Assembly: GCA_030041045.1 (NCBI GenBank)
Contig: JASHOQ010000128.1
Coordinates: 1 to 64,000, forward strand
Length of the DNA stretch: 64,000 bases
Origin: Acidobacteriaceae bacterium
GTDB lineage: Bacteria > Acidobacteriota > Terriglobia > Terriglobales > Acidobacteriaceae
Direction: 5' to 3'
Shown here one piece after another: positions 32,344-41,928 of the stretch. Numbering within the stretch: the first letter of the stretch is position 1; every line of letters starts with the position of its first letter. The notes under the pieces were generated by a model. The model was not told the DNA's origin. It was given only the letters and a program-made list of their open reading frames with translations, and did not search any database. A program made the position numbers and the translations under genes.

Positions 32344-34947
32344 TCACATCAGCCGCATCGGATCTACGTCGACCACCAGGTTCCTCCGCGGCACGCCGGC
32401 TTCATCCGCGTGGGCGAGCATCCCGCGCAACGCCTCATTGAGCGCGCGCCGCGAAGCGGATTTCAGAATCAAGTGAAAACGGTGCACGCCCTTGATGCGG
32501 GCGATGGGCGCGGTGCACGGCCCCAAAACGCGAACAGCTCCGCTGTTCTGGTTTTGGAGGAGATACTTGCCCAGGACGGACGACCACCCCGCCGCTTCCT
32601 CAAGCTTGGCCGATTGCACAAGGACGTTGGCTAATGCGCCGAATGGGGGGTAATGCATCCAGCGGCGGTATTTGAGCTCCCGCTCCGCGAACGCGGCGTA
32701 ATCGTGCTTAACCGCGGCCAGAATGGCGTAGTGATCGGGGTAGTAGGTCTGCACCACCACGCGCCCCGGCAACGCGCCGCGTCCCGCTCGCCCTGAAACC
32801 TGCGCAATGAGCTGAAAGACGCGCTCGGCTGCGCGGAAGTCCGGCAGCGCGAGCGCATGGTCGCAGCCCACCACGCCCACGAGGGTGACGTTGTGAATGT
32901 CGTGCCCCTTGGCGATCATCTGCGTGCCCACCAGCAGGTTGATCTCGCCCGCGTGCAGACGCGCCAGCAGATGCTCGAGGTCGCGCCGGCCGCGCACGGT
33001 GTCGCGATCCATGCGCCCGATGCGCGCTCCGGAAAAGATCTGGTTCAGGCGCTCCTCACCCTGCTGCGAACCCGCGCCCAAGTAGTAAAGGTACTCGCTG
33101 TCGCACTTGGGACAACGTGCGGGCACACTGCGCTTGAAGCCGCAGTAGTGGCACTCCAGCCGCTCGCCCGCGCGGGCCAGCCCGGCGTCCCCTGCTTCGC
33201 CGCGCAGCGCGGATTTGTGATGCGTGAGCGCGATGGCGCAGTTCTGGCACTCGAGCTTTTCGCCGCAGGCGCGGCAGATGACGGCAAACGAGTAGCCGCG
33301 GCGATTCAAAAGAATCAGCGCCTGCTCGCCGCGGTCCAGCGCCGCGCGGGTCTGCTCAACGAGCGACCGCGAGAAAAGCTCATCGTGTGCGGTCTCATGG
33401 CCGGTTTCGCGGAATTCGCGGCGCATATCCACAAGTTCCACCTCCGGCAGCGGCCGGTTCATCACCCGCTCGCGCAGCTCGATGCGCGTGTACTTGCCGC
33501 GCTCGGCGTTGTGCCAGCTCTCGAGCGAAGGCGTAGCCGAGCCCAGCACCACCACGGCACCAGTGAGCTTGGCGCGCATCACGGCCACGTCGCGCGCGTT
33601 GTAGCGCGGCGTCTCCTCCTGCTTGTAGCTCTGGTCGTGCTCCTCGTCGACCAGGATCAAACCGAGGTTCGGCGCGGGCGCAAAGATGGCCGAGCGCGTG
33701 CCCACCACAATCGGCGCTTCGCCGCGGCGAATGCGGCGCCACTGCTCGCTGCGTTCCTGGGGCGTGAGCGCGGAGTGCAGCAGGGCCACGCGCCGGCCGA
33801 AGGCCTGATCGAGCAAACCAACGCTTTGCGGCGTGAGCCCGATCTCCGGAACCAGCAGGATGGACGAGAAGCCGCGGTCGAGCGCCTGCTGCATGGCGGC
33901 AAGATAGACGGCCGTCTTTCCCGAGCCGGTGACCCCGTGCAACAGGAACGCATGAAAGGCTCCGAGCGAAGAAGCGAGGACGCGAAGAGCCGCATGCTGC
34001 GCGTCGTTCAATTCAATGGCAGCGGCTGCGGGCGGCAGGCCGCCGAGATGAAACGCCGCCGCGCGCTCTTCGATGCGCACCATGCCGCGCCGCACCAGGG
34101 TCTGCAGCGTCGAAGAAGGCAAATCGGTGCGGCGCAGCTCGGCCAGAGCCATCTCTCCGCCGCGCGCGGCGAGCCCGTCCACAATCGCCCGCTGCTTCTT
34201 CGTCAGCTCGCGGCCATCGGCGCGCGCTGAATTACTCACTAAAACCGCGAACCGCTCCATGCGCAGCGCGTCGCGCTCCGCGGCCAGAGTTTCGCGCGCG
34301 ATCCATTTTCTGCGCACCAGGCTGGTGAGATCGGCCAACGTGGCTGCAGTGGCCGTGCGCAGCGTGGACACCTTTACCGGTTCGCCGGAGGCCAGCCGCG
34401 CAAGAATGCGGCGATCGAGATCCTGCTCTTCTGCCGACAACGCCTTGCCGCGTCTCTTGGTTGCCCCATCCCCGGCGCGTTTTTGTTGTTGCGCCAAGGG
34501 TGGGGATGGACGGAGCCGGGTGCTCCGGGTCTCGCTTTTGACACCTGGGAAAGCACCCTCTTCATCTCCGTCGAGCGCACGAGCGAGCACGTCGCGTCCC
34601 ACATCGGTAATGCGGTAGTAGACGGTGCGGCGCACTTCGGCCATCAGGGGCAGCATGGCGCGCAATACTTCGCCGAGCGGGGCCAGGTAGTAGTGCGCCA
34701 TCCACTCGGCCAGCTCCAGCAGTTGCTCGCTTAACAGCGGCTCTTGGTCGAGAACGGCGTCGAGAGAACGGGCTTCGAAATCGGAGGGAGCTTGTTCGCT
34801 CACCGCGGTAACCACGCCGATGAGCTTTTCACTGCGGAACGGGGCAATCACGCGGGCGCCACGCTGCGCAACCTGGCCGTCGCGGACCGCGTAAGTAAAG
34901 GTGCGGTCGAGCGGCACGGGCAGGGCGACTTGGCAAAAGGCAGGCAT
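32344..34947 (-). CDS. priA: primosomal replication restart helicase PriA
   Basis: A 3'-to-5' DNA helicase that reloads the replisome at stalled forks. From ATG 34947 the protein has 867 residues (the open frame to 35277 overlaps the divergent M3 gene). The N-terminal 3'BD domain starts CQVALPVPLDRTFTYAV. The helicase core shows Walker A LLHGVTGSGKTAVYL, DEEHDQSYKQEE, VLGSATPSLES, and later GTQMIAKGHDIHNVTLVGVV and QVSGRAGRG. Zinc-binding cysteines are present (CRACGEKLECQNCAIAL, CHYCGF, CPKC). An unusual insertion of about 150 residues, rich in Arg, Ala and Glu, sits between the N-terminal and helicase parts. Confidence 0.95.
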   Translation of the reverse strand: MPAFCQVALPVPLDRTFTYAVRDGQVAQRGARVIAPFRSEKLIGVVTAVSEQAPSDFEARSLDAVLDQEPLLSEQLLELAEWMAHYYLAPLGEVLRAMLPLMAEVRRTVYYRITDVGRDVLARALDGDEEGAFPGVKSETRSTRLRPSPPLAQQQKRAGDGATKRRGKALSAEEQDLDRRILARLASGEPVKVSTLRTATAATLADLTSLVRRKWIARETLAAERDALRMERFAVLVSNSARADGRELTKKQRAIVDGLAARGGEMALAELRRTDLPSSTLQTLVRRGMVRIEERAAAFHLGGLPPAAAAIELNDAQHAALRVLASSLGAFHAFLLHGVTGSGKTAVYLAAMQQALDRGFSSILLVPEIGLTPQSVGLLDQAFGRRVALLHSALTPQERSEQWRRIRRGEAPIVVGTRSAIFAPAPNLGLILVDEEHDQSYKQEETPRYNARDVAVMRAKLTGAVVVLGSATPSLESWHNAERGKYTRIELRERVMNRPLPEVELVDMRREFRETGHETAHDELFSRSLVEQTRAALDRGEQALILLNRRGYSFAVICRACGEKLECQNCAIALTHHKSALRGEAGDAGLARAGERLECHYCGFKRSVPARCPKCDSEYLYYLGAGSQQGEERLNQIFSGARIGRMDRDTVRGRRDLEHLLARLHAGEINLLVGTQMIAKGHDIHNVTLVGVVGCDHALALPDFRAAERVFQLIAQVSGRAGRGALPGRVVVQTYYPDHYAILAAVKHDYAAFAERELKYRRWMHYPPFGALANVLVQSAKLEEAAGWSSVLGKYLLQNQNSGAVRVLGPCTAPIARIKGVHRFHLILKSASRRALNEALRGMLAHADEAGVPRRNLVVDVDPMRLM

Positions 34948-35073
34948 GGAAGATAAGAACCAGTTTAGCGGGACGGGCGCTGGACCAGCCGGAAGGAGCC
35001 GTTGGTCAACAATCACGCGAAAATTTGCAATTTTTCCTGTTTTCGACCGGGCATCAGGTGAAATACTCGCGCC

Positions 35074-37152
35074 ATGAAAGCAAACAGGACTCGCTTTTTC
35101 TTTCTTGCAGTTCTGCTGACTGTACTGGCCATGGAAGCGGCCGGCCAGCAACCGGCAAACGATCCGCTGCACGCCTGGGTCGCCACCAAAGATCCCGCCG
35201 GCCTGGAAACTTGGGTAAACCAGCGCCTCGACGCGGAACAGGCGGATATCGCCCGCCTGCTCGCCGTCAACGGTCAACGCACGGTGGAGAATACTTTGCG
35301 CCCTTTCGACGACGCCGCGAACGAACTCGCCATCGCCGGCAACAATGCCTACCTTCTTTACTCGCTAGCAGACGAAGCCTCCATGCGCGACAAGGGGCAG
35401 GCCATGCAGGAGAAGATCTCCACGGCATCCACCGAGCTGAGCCTCAACCCGAAGGTTTACAACGCGCTCACTGCCGTCCCGTTGCCGTCAGGCGATCCGG
35501 CTACGCGGCACTATCTTGAACGCACACTCCTTGAGTACCGGCTGGCCGGAGTGGACAAGGACGATGCCACGCGGGCAAAGATTCGCGTGCTGCAAGACCG
35601 GATCACGTCACTATCGCTGACATTTGAACGGAATATTGCCGACGGCACGCTGAAGATCACGGCCACGCGCGAGGAGCTGGATGGGCTGCCTGACGATTAC
35701 ATCGCCCGGCACAAGCCGGCCGCTGACGGGACTTTCACCCTCACCACCGACGAGCCGGATGTGTGGCCGGTGCTGAATTTTTCAAAAAGCGCAGCGCTGC
35801 GCCGCAGGATGTGGGTGGCCTACAATATGCGCGCTTATCCCCAAAACGAACAAGTGCTGCGCGATTTGCTGGCCGCGCGCCAGGAGCTGGCGACAACTCT
35901 GGGGTACGCGCACTACGCCGACCTGGCCGCTGCCGACCAGATGATCGGCTCAGCGGCCAATGTGCAGCGCCTGATCGATGAAGTGGACACGGTATCGAAG
36001 CCGGCCGCGCAACGCGAGTACGACCAGTTGCTCGCCTTCGCGCAGCAACGGGTTCCGGACCTGAAGAGCATCAGCCGCGCCGACGCGGCCTACTGGGTTG
36101 AACAGTACCGGCGCGCACAATTCTCTTTCGATGCGCAGAGCGTGCGCCCTTACTTCCCTTACGCGCAGGTGCAGGCCGGAATTCTGTCCACCGCGGCACG
36201 GCTCTTTCACGTCTCCTTCAAGCCGGTCAAAGACGCGGTGGTGTGGGACGCGTCTGTGGATACCTTCGACGTATACGACGCGGCGCCAGGCAGCGAGGGC
36301 AGATTGCTGGGCCGCATTTACCTCGACATGCATCCGCGGCAGGGCAAGGACAAGTGGTTTTCGTCTTCGCCGGTGCTCCCGGGAATACGCGGCCGCCAAC
36401 TTCCGGAAGGCATGCTGGTGTGCAACTTCTCCGGCGGCTCCGCAGGCGATCCCGGTTTGATGGAGTACAACGAGGTGGTCACGTTCTTTCATGAGTTTGG
36501 CCACCTGATGCATCACATCCTGGGCGGGCAGGGCGAGTGGTCCGGCGCAGGCGGGTTCAATGTGGAGGGAGACTTCATCGAATCGCCCTCGCAAATGCTC
36601 GAAGAAATGTTTCATTCGACGGCCATCCTGCAATCCTTCGGGAAAAATTTTGAGACCGGCGAAGTGATCCCCGCAAGCCTGATTGAAAAGATGAACGCAG
36701 CCAACGCTTATGGCCGCGGGCGCTGGTTGCAGGGCCAGTCGATGTACTCCGAGTACGCATTCCAGATTTACGACCAGGCCCCGGCCGGGATCGATTTTGA
36801 CGCTCTCTGGGAATCCGACGACAAGCGGTTCAGCTTTTTTACACCGGTGGCGGGCGAACACTTTTTCGCATCCTTCACACATCTGATCAGCTACACATCG
36901 AACTACTACACCTACCTGCTGGACAAGGTGATTGCCATCGACTTCTTTGCGCAGTTTGACAAACAGGATCTTCTGGATGGGCCGACGGCTATGCGCTACC
37001 GGCGAGAAGTTTTGGAACCGGGCGCGAGCAAACCCGCGGCCGAGCTGGTGAAGGACTTCCTGGGGAGACCCGAAAACATGGATGCGCTGAAAGGCTGGAT
37101 GAACGAGGAGTTCGCGGCGCCCGCGACAGGGGAAAAGCAAGGGCGGATGTAG
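35074..37152 (+). CDS. M3-family zinc oligopeptidase (thimet oligopeptidase-like)
   Basis: A 692-residue metallopeptidase with a signal peptide (MKANRTRFFFLAVLLTVLAM, then EAAGQQ), so likely periplasmic or exported. The zinc site FFHEFGHLMHHILGG is intact, with the third ligand Glu downstream (IESPSQMLEEM). The Tyr/His loop YSEYAFQIYD follows, as in the M3A group. The family cleaves short peptides. It starts at ATG 35074, divergent from priA with 126 bp between starts, and is followed 170 bp later by the glucokinase-like gene. Confidence 0.92.
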   Translation: MKANRTRFFFLAVLLTVLAMEAAGQQPANDPLHAWVATKDPAGLETWVNQRLDAEQADIARLLAVNGQRTVENTLRPFDDAANELAIAGNNAYLLYSLADEASMRDKGQAMQEKISTASTELSLNPKVYNALTAVPLPSGDPATRHYLERTLLEYRLAGVDKDDATRAKIRVLQDRITSLSLTFERNIADGTLKITATREELDGLPDDYIARHKPAADGTFTLTTDEPDVWPVLNFSKSAALRRRMWVAYNMRAYPQNEQVLRDLLAARQELATTLGYAHYADLAAADQMIGSAANVQRLIDEVDTVSKPAAQREYDQLLAFAQQRVPDLKSISRADAAYWVEQYRRAQFSFDAQSVRPYFPYAQVQAGILSTAARLFHVSFKPVKDAVVWDASVDTFDVYDAAPGSEGRLLGRIYLDMHPRQGKDKWFSSSPVLPGIRGRQLPEGMLVCNFSGGSAGDPGLMEYNEVVTFFHEFGHLMHHILGGQGEWSGAGGFNVEGDFIESPSQMLEEMFHSTAILQSFGKNFETGEVIPASLIEKMNAANAYGRGRWLQGQSMYSEYAFQIYDQAPAGIDFDALWESDDKRFSFFTPVAGEHFFASFTHLISYTSNYYTYLLDKVIAIDFFAQFDKQDLLDGPTAMRYRREVLEPGASKPAAELVKDFLGRPENMDALKGWMNEEFAAPATGEKQGRM

Positions 37153-37322
37153 CCGGCCAGCGCGCAGTCGAAGGCGGAAGCGCGCAGGCGCTCGAGGAAA
37201 TCTGCAATTGCCGCTCTTCGATGAATCGGCGCATGGGTGAGGCGGGAGCAGGGGACGCATTTCGCGATGACGCAAAGGGCGCGGGTGAGGACGTACGCGC
37301 TGCACGCGCAGTTTACAATTCA

Positions 37323-38096
37323 ATGCTGATGAGTGCCAACGAATCCAACACGCCATCTTCCACCGCGGGCGCGGCGCGCAACGCCGGCAATAGCGCGCAT
37401 TCCCAGGGACCCGTCACGCTGGCGATCGACATTGGCGGCTCCGGGTTGAAGGCCATGCTGCTCGACCCCGAAGGCAAGCCCCTGAGCGAGCGCGAACGCG
37501 TGGATACGCCCGCCGTCCCCACGCCGAAGGCGGTGATGGCTGCGCTCGACGGGCTGGTCAAATCGCTGCCCGGATATGACCGCGTCTCCGTGGGATTTCC
37601 CGGCGTGACCAAAAAGGGCGTCACGTATACGTCCTTCAACCTGCATCCGGACTGGATGAACTTCCACTTCCAGGAGGAGCTGGAGAAACGCTGGAGGAAA
37701 CCCGCCCGCGTGGCCAACGACGCCTCCGTGCAGGGTTACGGCGCCATCAAAGGCGCGGGCGTGGAGATGATCGTCACCCTGGGCACGGGCATGGGCTCGG
37801 CGCTGTTCACTGACGGCAAGCTCTGCCCCGGCCTCGAGCTGGGCCATCACCCGTGGAAAAAGAAAACCTACGAGGATTATCTCGGCCGCCGCGGCATCGA
37901 CAAGTACGGCAAGAAGCAGTGGAACAAGCTGCTCCAGGAGGCCATAGCGCAAATCACGAATACCTTCAACTGGGATTATCTCTACCTGGGCGGCGGCAAC
38001 ACCAAGAAAATCGAATTCGATCCGCCGAAAAACGTGAAGATCGTCTCCAATGAGACCGGGCTGCTGGGCGGCGTGGCCCTGTGGCGCGATCAATAA
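37323..38096 (+). CDS. ppgK: ROK-family polyphosphate glucokinase
   Basis: A 257-residue kinase from ATG 37323 (37329 also possible); the longer open frame is unlikely. It has the ROK phosphate loop LAIDIGGSGLKAMLLD, VSVGFPGVTKKG, the catalytic Asp in VANDASVQGYGAIKG, LGTGMGSALFTDGKL, and GLELGHHPWKKKTYEDYLG. The Lys-rich stretch and overall pattern fit polyphosphate-dependent glucokinases; the usual ROK CxCGxxGC zinc motif is absent, as in that subgroup. It should phosphorylate glucose with polyphosphate, ATP or both. Confidence 0.85.
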   Translation: MLMSANESNTPSSTAGAARNAGNSAHSQGPVTLAIDIGGSGLKAMLLDPEGKPLSERERVDTPAVPTPKAVMAALDGLVKSLPGYDRVSVGFPGVTKKGVTYTSFNLHPDWMNFHFQEELEKRWRKPARVANDASVQGYGAIKGAGVEMIVTLGTGMGSALFTDGKLCPGLELGHHPWKKKTYEDYLGRRGIDKYGKKQWNKLLQEAIAQITNTFNWDYLYLGGGNTKKIEFDPPKNVKIVSNETGLLGGVALWRDQ

Positions 38097-38326
38097 CGAG
38101 AGCGAAGCTGCGACAGAGCCTTCAGTACCGGAGGGGTCCCCGGCTGAGTGACTTTTGAGGGGTGTTCGGGTTACGTATTGGCAGCAGCGAAATCACACTT
38201 TTCTGTTAGGGATTCCACGAACGTGGTAGGGTTTCGGTTAGCTCCTGAATGTCAGCTTCCTCGAACGGCGCAAATAACCCCGGGGTCTTGGATCTCTGGG
38301 CCCCCAAAAAAGCGGAGATAACGCGA

Positions 38327-38512
38327 ATGAATAGCTTATTGCAGCAGATATATCTCAAGGTTTGCAACGAGATTTACAACGAAGAGGGCCAGGACCTGGT
38401 GGAATATGCCCTGGTCATCGTTTTGGTTGCGCTTGGCTGCGTTGCCGGCGTAAATAATATGGCGTCCGCGGTCAACGCGGTGTTCAGCAACATCAGCAAT
38501 ACGCTTGCCTGA
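38327..38512 (+). CDS. Flp/Fap-type pilin
   Basis: A 61-residue prepilin from ATG 38327 (GCGGAG upstream), shorter than the open frame from 38249. After a short basic leader it has the class IVb signature EEGQDLVEYALVIVLVALG: Gly before the cleavage point, Glu near position +5, and one hydrophobic helix. Flp pilins form Tad pili for adhesion. No tad or cpa genes occur in the window, so this is an orphan pilin gene. The 230-bp upstream gap contains GC-rich palindromes (CCACGAACGTGG) and may hold its promoter. Confidence 0.88.
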   Translation: MNSLLQQIYLKVCNEIYNEEGQDLVEYALVIVLVALGCVAGVNNMASAVNAVFSNISNTLA

Positions 38513-38586
38513 TCGCCGCGCGCATCCTCACAGCTACGCCGCATCACTCGCTCGGATTGGCGATTCTTTCTGCGCACAAGGCACGG

Positions 38587-39441
38587 TTATGCGCGTGCTG
38601 CCGGCTTCAAACCCAGCTCGCGCATGGCGATCTGCAGATCGGCCCAGGCCTCCTTCTTCTGCCGCGGGTCGCGCAGCAGAAAGGCGGGGTGGTAGGTGAC
38701 GATAAGCTTCGCGCCGCGAAACGAATGCACGCGCCCGCGCAGGGCGGCGAGCGGCTGGCGCTGGCCGAGCAGATAAGTGGCCGCCGTGGCGCCCAGCGCA
38801 ACCAGCACCTCAGGACGCACCACGTCGATCTGGCGGAACAAAAACGGCGAGCAGGTGTTCGCTTCCGCGGGCTCGGGGGTGCGATTGTTGGGCGGCCTGC
38901 ATTTGACCACGTTGGCGATGTAGACCTCTTCGCGCTTGAGGCCCATGGCGGCGATCATGTTGTTGAGCAACTGGCCGGCGCGGCCTACAAACGGCAATCC
39001 CTGCGCGTCCTCATCGGCCCCGGGGCCTTCGCCCACAAACATCAATCGCGCCGTCGCTGAGCCATCGGCGAAGACGATCCGGTTGCGGCCCTTGTGCAGC
39101 GCGCAGCGCGTGCAGTCGCCGATGTCGTCGCGGATGCTTTCGAGCGCCGCTACGCGCTCGGCAGCAGGGATGACGGGAAGCGCGGTCGAAAACACCGAAG
39201 AAGGCCTGCGCGCGGAAGGAGCCGGTTCCTCGCCGAAAAAACTGCCCTGGCTTGGAGCTGCGGCGGATTGCGTTTCGCCTGCGGAAACAGAGGCGGGCGC
39301 CGGATGCGATTCCGCACAGCTCTCGATCGACCCAGGAGCTTCTGCCGCGCGGCGGTAGAAATCGGTAAGGCCCAGATCGCGATAAAAACGCATGCGCTCG
39401 GCCAGAGCGTCGCACAGCGCGGGATCGAGAGCGCGCGCCAC
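38587..39441 (-). CDS. uracil-DNA glycosylase, family 4 (Fe-S)
   Basis: Removes uracil from DNA. The 284-residue protein starts at GTG 39441, where GGAG overlapping the coaBC stop codon serves as ribosome site; the longer frame overlaps coaBC. The N-terminal 95 residues are variable. The enzyme core shows CTRCALHKGRNRIVF (two cluster Cys), GEGPGADEDAQGLPFVG (catalytic motif A), VVKCRPPNNRTP and a later Cys in EANTCSPFL, together the 4Fe-4S ligands; the C-terminal motif is VTYHPAFLLR. It is translationally coupled to coaBC. Confidence 0.92.
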   Translation of the reverse strand: MARALDPALCDALAERMRFYRDLGLTDFYRRAAEAPGSIESCAESHPAPASVSAGETQSAAAPSQGSFFGEEPAPSARRPSSVFSTALPVIPAAERVAALESIRDDIGDCTRCALHKGRNRIVFADGSATARLMFVGEGPGADEDAQGLPFVGRAGQLLNNMIAAMGLKREEVYIANVVKCRPPNNRTPEPAEANTCSPFLFRQIDVVRPEVLVALGATAATYLLGQRQPLAALRGRVHSFRGAKLIVTYHPAFLLRDPRQKKEAWADLQIAMRELGLKPAARA

Positions 39442-39448
39442 GAGCCGG

Positions 39449-40780
39449 CTACTCCACGATGAGCCGGCGCCGTGCCCGTGCGGCGGCGATGGTCTCTTCT
39501 TCCTGGACGCGCGCCCGTTCATCCGCCTGGTTGCGGGTCTGCGGGACCTCGCGGCCATCGAGCTCGATGACAACCGGACGCGGACGGCGCAAGGCAAGAA
39601 TCTCGTCGAGGATGCGGTCGGCCAGCTGGCGCTTGGGCATCAGGGGCAGCTCGATGGCAGTGGTGGGTGTGAGAAAAGTGGCGGCGTTGGTGTCGGAATC
39701 GATGCCGACATGTTCTCCCGCCGCGTTGTTGACCACGATGGCGTCTGCCCCCTTGCGCAGCAGCTTCGCGCGTCCGTTTTCCATCTGGTTTTCAGTCTCC
39801 GCGGCAAAGCCGACGATGAGCTGCCCCGGACGGCGGCGGCGCACCACTTCAGCCAGAATGTCTTCGGTGGGGGTGAGCTCGAGGGTGAGCGGACCCTCGC
39901 GCCTGAGCTTGTGGCCGGAGACCGCGAGGGGGCGATAATCGGCCACGGCCGCGGCTTTTATGACCAGCGTGGCGCCAGCGGCGCGCTCAAGAACCGCGGC
40001 GCGCATCTCTTCCGCGGTGGTGACTTTCACCAGCTCGCAGCGCGCGGGCGCATACAGCGCCGTGGGTCCGCTGACGAGGATCACGCTTGCGCCGCGGCTC
40101 TGCGCAGCGTCAGCCAGCGCGTAGCCCATTTTGCCGCTGGAGCCGTTGCCGAGAAAGCGCACCGGATCGATGGCTTCGCGCGTGCCGCCGGCGGTGACCA
40201 GGACGGTTTCCCCGGCAAAGTCGCGGCGGTGATGGAGTGCACTGAGCACCACGGCGGCAATGGATTCAGGCTCAGCCATGCGGCCGGCGCCCACCATGCC
40301 GCAGGCCAGGCCGCCGGTGCCGGGCTCGACGACGCGCACGCCGCGTTGACGCAGAATCTCGAGATTCGCCTGCGTGGCGGGATGGTGCCACATATTGACG
40401 TTCATGGCCGGAGCCACGAGCACAGGCGCGGTGACGGCCAGGTAAAGCGTGGAAAGAAAATCGTCGGCGATGCCGTGCGCGAACTTGGCCAGAATATTGG
40501 CCGTTGCCGGCGCCACAACCAGCGCATCGGCCCACTGCGCTTCCGCAATGTGGTCGATCCCGCTTTGCCCGGGCGCGGCGTCGTCCGGAGATGGCTCATC
40601 CCAAAGCCCGGCATAGACGCGATGGCCCGTGAGTGCGGCGAAGGTAAGCGGCTGCACGAATCTCTGCGCCGCGGCCGTCATCACCACGCGCACCTCAGCC
40701 GACTGGCGTTGCAAGGCGCGCACCAGCTCTGCGGCCTTGTAAGCGGCAATTCCCCCGGAGACACCTACGAGGACACGCAT
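39449..40780 (-). CDS. coaBC: bifunctional phosphopantothenoylcysteine decarboxylase/synthetase CoaBC
   Basis: Coenzyme A biosynthesis. From ATG 40780 it has 443 residues. The CoaC flavoprotein half begins MRVLVGVSGGIAAYKAAELV, with SGIDHIAEAQWAD (active His), the VAPAMNVNMW Asn loop and GGLACGMVGAGRM (catalytic Cys). The CoaB half has VTAGGTREAIDPVRFLGNGSSGKMG, AAVADYRP and VGFAAETEN. The tail is charged (RARVQEEETIAAARARRR). It is followed by the UDG gene and preceded by rpoZ and gmk on the same strand, a common arrangement. Confidence 0.96.
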   Translation of the reverse strand: MRVLVGVSGGIAAYKAAELVRALQRQSAEVRVVMTAAAQRFVQPLTFAALTGHRVYAGLWDEPSPDDAAPGQSGIDHIAEAQWADALVVAPATANILAKFAHGIADDFLSTLYLAVTAPVLVAPAMNVNMWHHPATQANLEILRQRGVRVVEPGTGGLACGMVGAGRMAEPESIAAVVLSALHHRRDFAGETVLVTAGGTREAIDPVRFLGNGSSGKMGYALADAAQSRGASVILVSGPTALYAPARCELVKVTTAEEMRAAVLERAAGATLVIKAAAVADYRPLAVSGHKLRREGPLTLELTPTEDILAEVVRRRRPGQLIVGFAAETENQMENGRAKLLRKGADAIVVNNAAGEHVGIDSDTNAATFLTPTTAIELPLMPKRQLADRILDEILALRRPRPVVIELDGREVPQTRNQADERARVQEEETIAAARARRRLIVE

Positions 40781-40882
40781 GACTCGATTGTAAAGCAGTG
40801 GAAGGTTTTTGCGGCGCAGCCGGCAGACGCACACGCCGGGCGCGCTCGCCATGTGCGGGCGTGGACGAAGAGCGAAACCAAT

Positions 40883-41113
40883 TCAGCTGAGCAGGATGGG
40901 AACGGCGGGTCCCTCAACGAGAGGTTTGGTAACGGCGACATCGGCCTTGACGTAAGCAATTTTGCCGGCTTCGATTTCTTCCTGAGCGATGCGGCAGGCC
41001 TTGGTGGATTGCGTGGCGATCAGCGCGTGGGATCCGCTCTGCAGCTGGCGTGCGCGCCGCGCGGCCACCAAAACCTTGCGGTAGTTTGAGTCGAAACTGG
41101 TCTCAATCGTCAT
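40883..41113 (-). CDS. rpoZ: RNA polymerase omega subunit
   Basis: A 76-residue omega subunit. The ATG at 41113 has GGAG nine bases upstream and lies inside the 3' end of gmk (11-bp overlap), so the two are coupled. The core pattern is DSNYRKVLVAARRARQLQSG, then KACRIAQEEIEAGKI, matching the conserved omega helices (YrxVL..A.RArQL). It stabilises RNA polymerase assembly and takes part in ppGpp sensing in some phyla. Confidence 0.9.
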   Translation of the reverse strand: MTIETSFDSNYRKVLVAARRARQLQSGSHALIATQSTKACRIAQEEIEAGKIAYVKADVAVTKPLVEGPAVPILLS

Positions 41114-41843
41114 CGGGTTCGTCTCCAAAGGGGAGTTGCTGCTGGCCGGAGTCGCCCAGAATGCCGAACGCCTCCAGCACCGGTTTCATCCGCTCCTGCG
41201 AGTTGGTTTGCAGGCAGGCAGCGGCTACCTCCAACACCCTGCGGGAGCGATACGCAATCGGCTCGCCATTGCGGTAAAAGCGTTCCGCGAGAACAATGGC
41301 CTCCAATTGCGCAACCGCCCGATCGAGGATGTCGTTGATGAGAATATAACCGTATTGGCGAAAATTCTCAATCTCCTTCCGGGCTTCACCCAGGCGGCGA
41401 TGGAGCTCGTCCTCATCCACAACGCCTTCTGCGCGCATGCGGTTGCGCAGCCGCGTGCGCAGCACGTTGGGATTGGGAGGAAGCACGAAAATGCCCACGG
41501 CCTCCGGCATTTTTTGCCGCACCTGCGCCGCGCCCTTCACGTCGATGTCGAGGAGAAGATCGTGACCGGCGGCGCGCGCGTCGTCGAGCGAAAGGCGCGC
41601 CGTGCCATAAAGCTTGCCAAAGACCTCGGCGTGCTCGAGGAAAAGGCCGTCATCGGCCATGCGCAGGAACTCTTCCCGCGTGGTGAAGTGGTATTCGCGC
41701 CCGTCTTCTTCCGAGCCGCGCGGCGCGCGCGTGGTCCACGAGACCGAAAAATCGACGCCGCTTACCTGCTTGCGCAGCTCGCTCACCAGAGTGCTCTTGC
41801 CTGAGCCCGAGGGCGCCGAAATGATGAAAAGAATCCCCGCCAA
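41103..41843 (-). CDS. gmk: guanylate kinase
   Basis: Phosphorylates GMP to GDP. A 246-residue protein with P-loop ISAPSGSGKSTLVSELR, the GMP-binding SWTTRAPRGSEEDGREYHFT, FLEHAEVFGKLYGT, and the lid region IFVLPPNPNVLRTRLRNR. It is about 40 residues longer than E. coli Gmk because of a C-terminal extension ending GDEPDDD. It is immediately upstream of rpoZ, the classic gmk-rpoZ pair. Confidence 0.96.
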   Translation of the reverse strand: MAGILFIISAPSGSGKSTLVSELRKQVSGVDFSVSWTTRAPRGSEEDGREYHFTTREEFLRMADDGLFLEHAEVFGKLYGTARLSLDDARAAGHDLLLDIDVKGAAQVRQKMPEAVGIFVLPPNPNVLRTRLRNRMRAEGVVDEDELHRRLGEARKEIENFRQYGYILINDILDRAVAQLEAIVLAERFYRNGEPIAYRSRRVLEVAAACLQTNSQERMKPVLEAFGILGDSGQQQLPFGDEPDDD

Positions 41844-41887
41844 TGTTCTTGTTTCCTCTTCAGAGGCTTATTGTTGTCAGTTGTCAG

Positions 41888-41921
41888 ATCCCTGTTCCCT
41901 GATCCCTGATCCCTGTTTCCC
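41888..41921 (+). repeat. short CCCTGAT tandem repeat upstream of gmk
   Basis: About four units of ATCCCTG/TTCCCTG in the 85-bp gap between yicC and gmk. It resembles other short tandem repeats at gene boundaries in this window (17970, 20794, 32293). Confidence 0.55.
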
Positions 41922-41928
41922 GCCGGCA

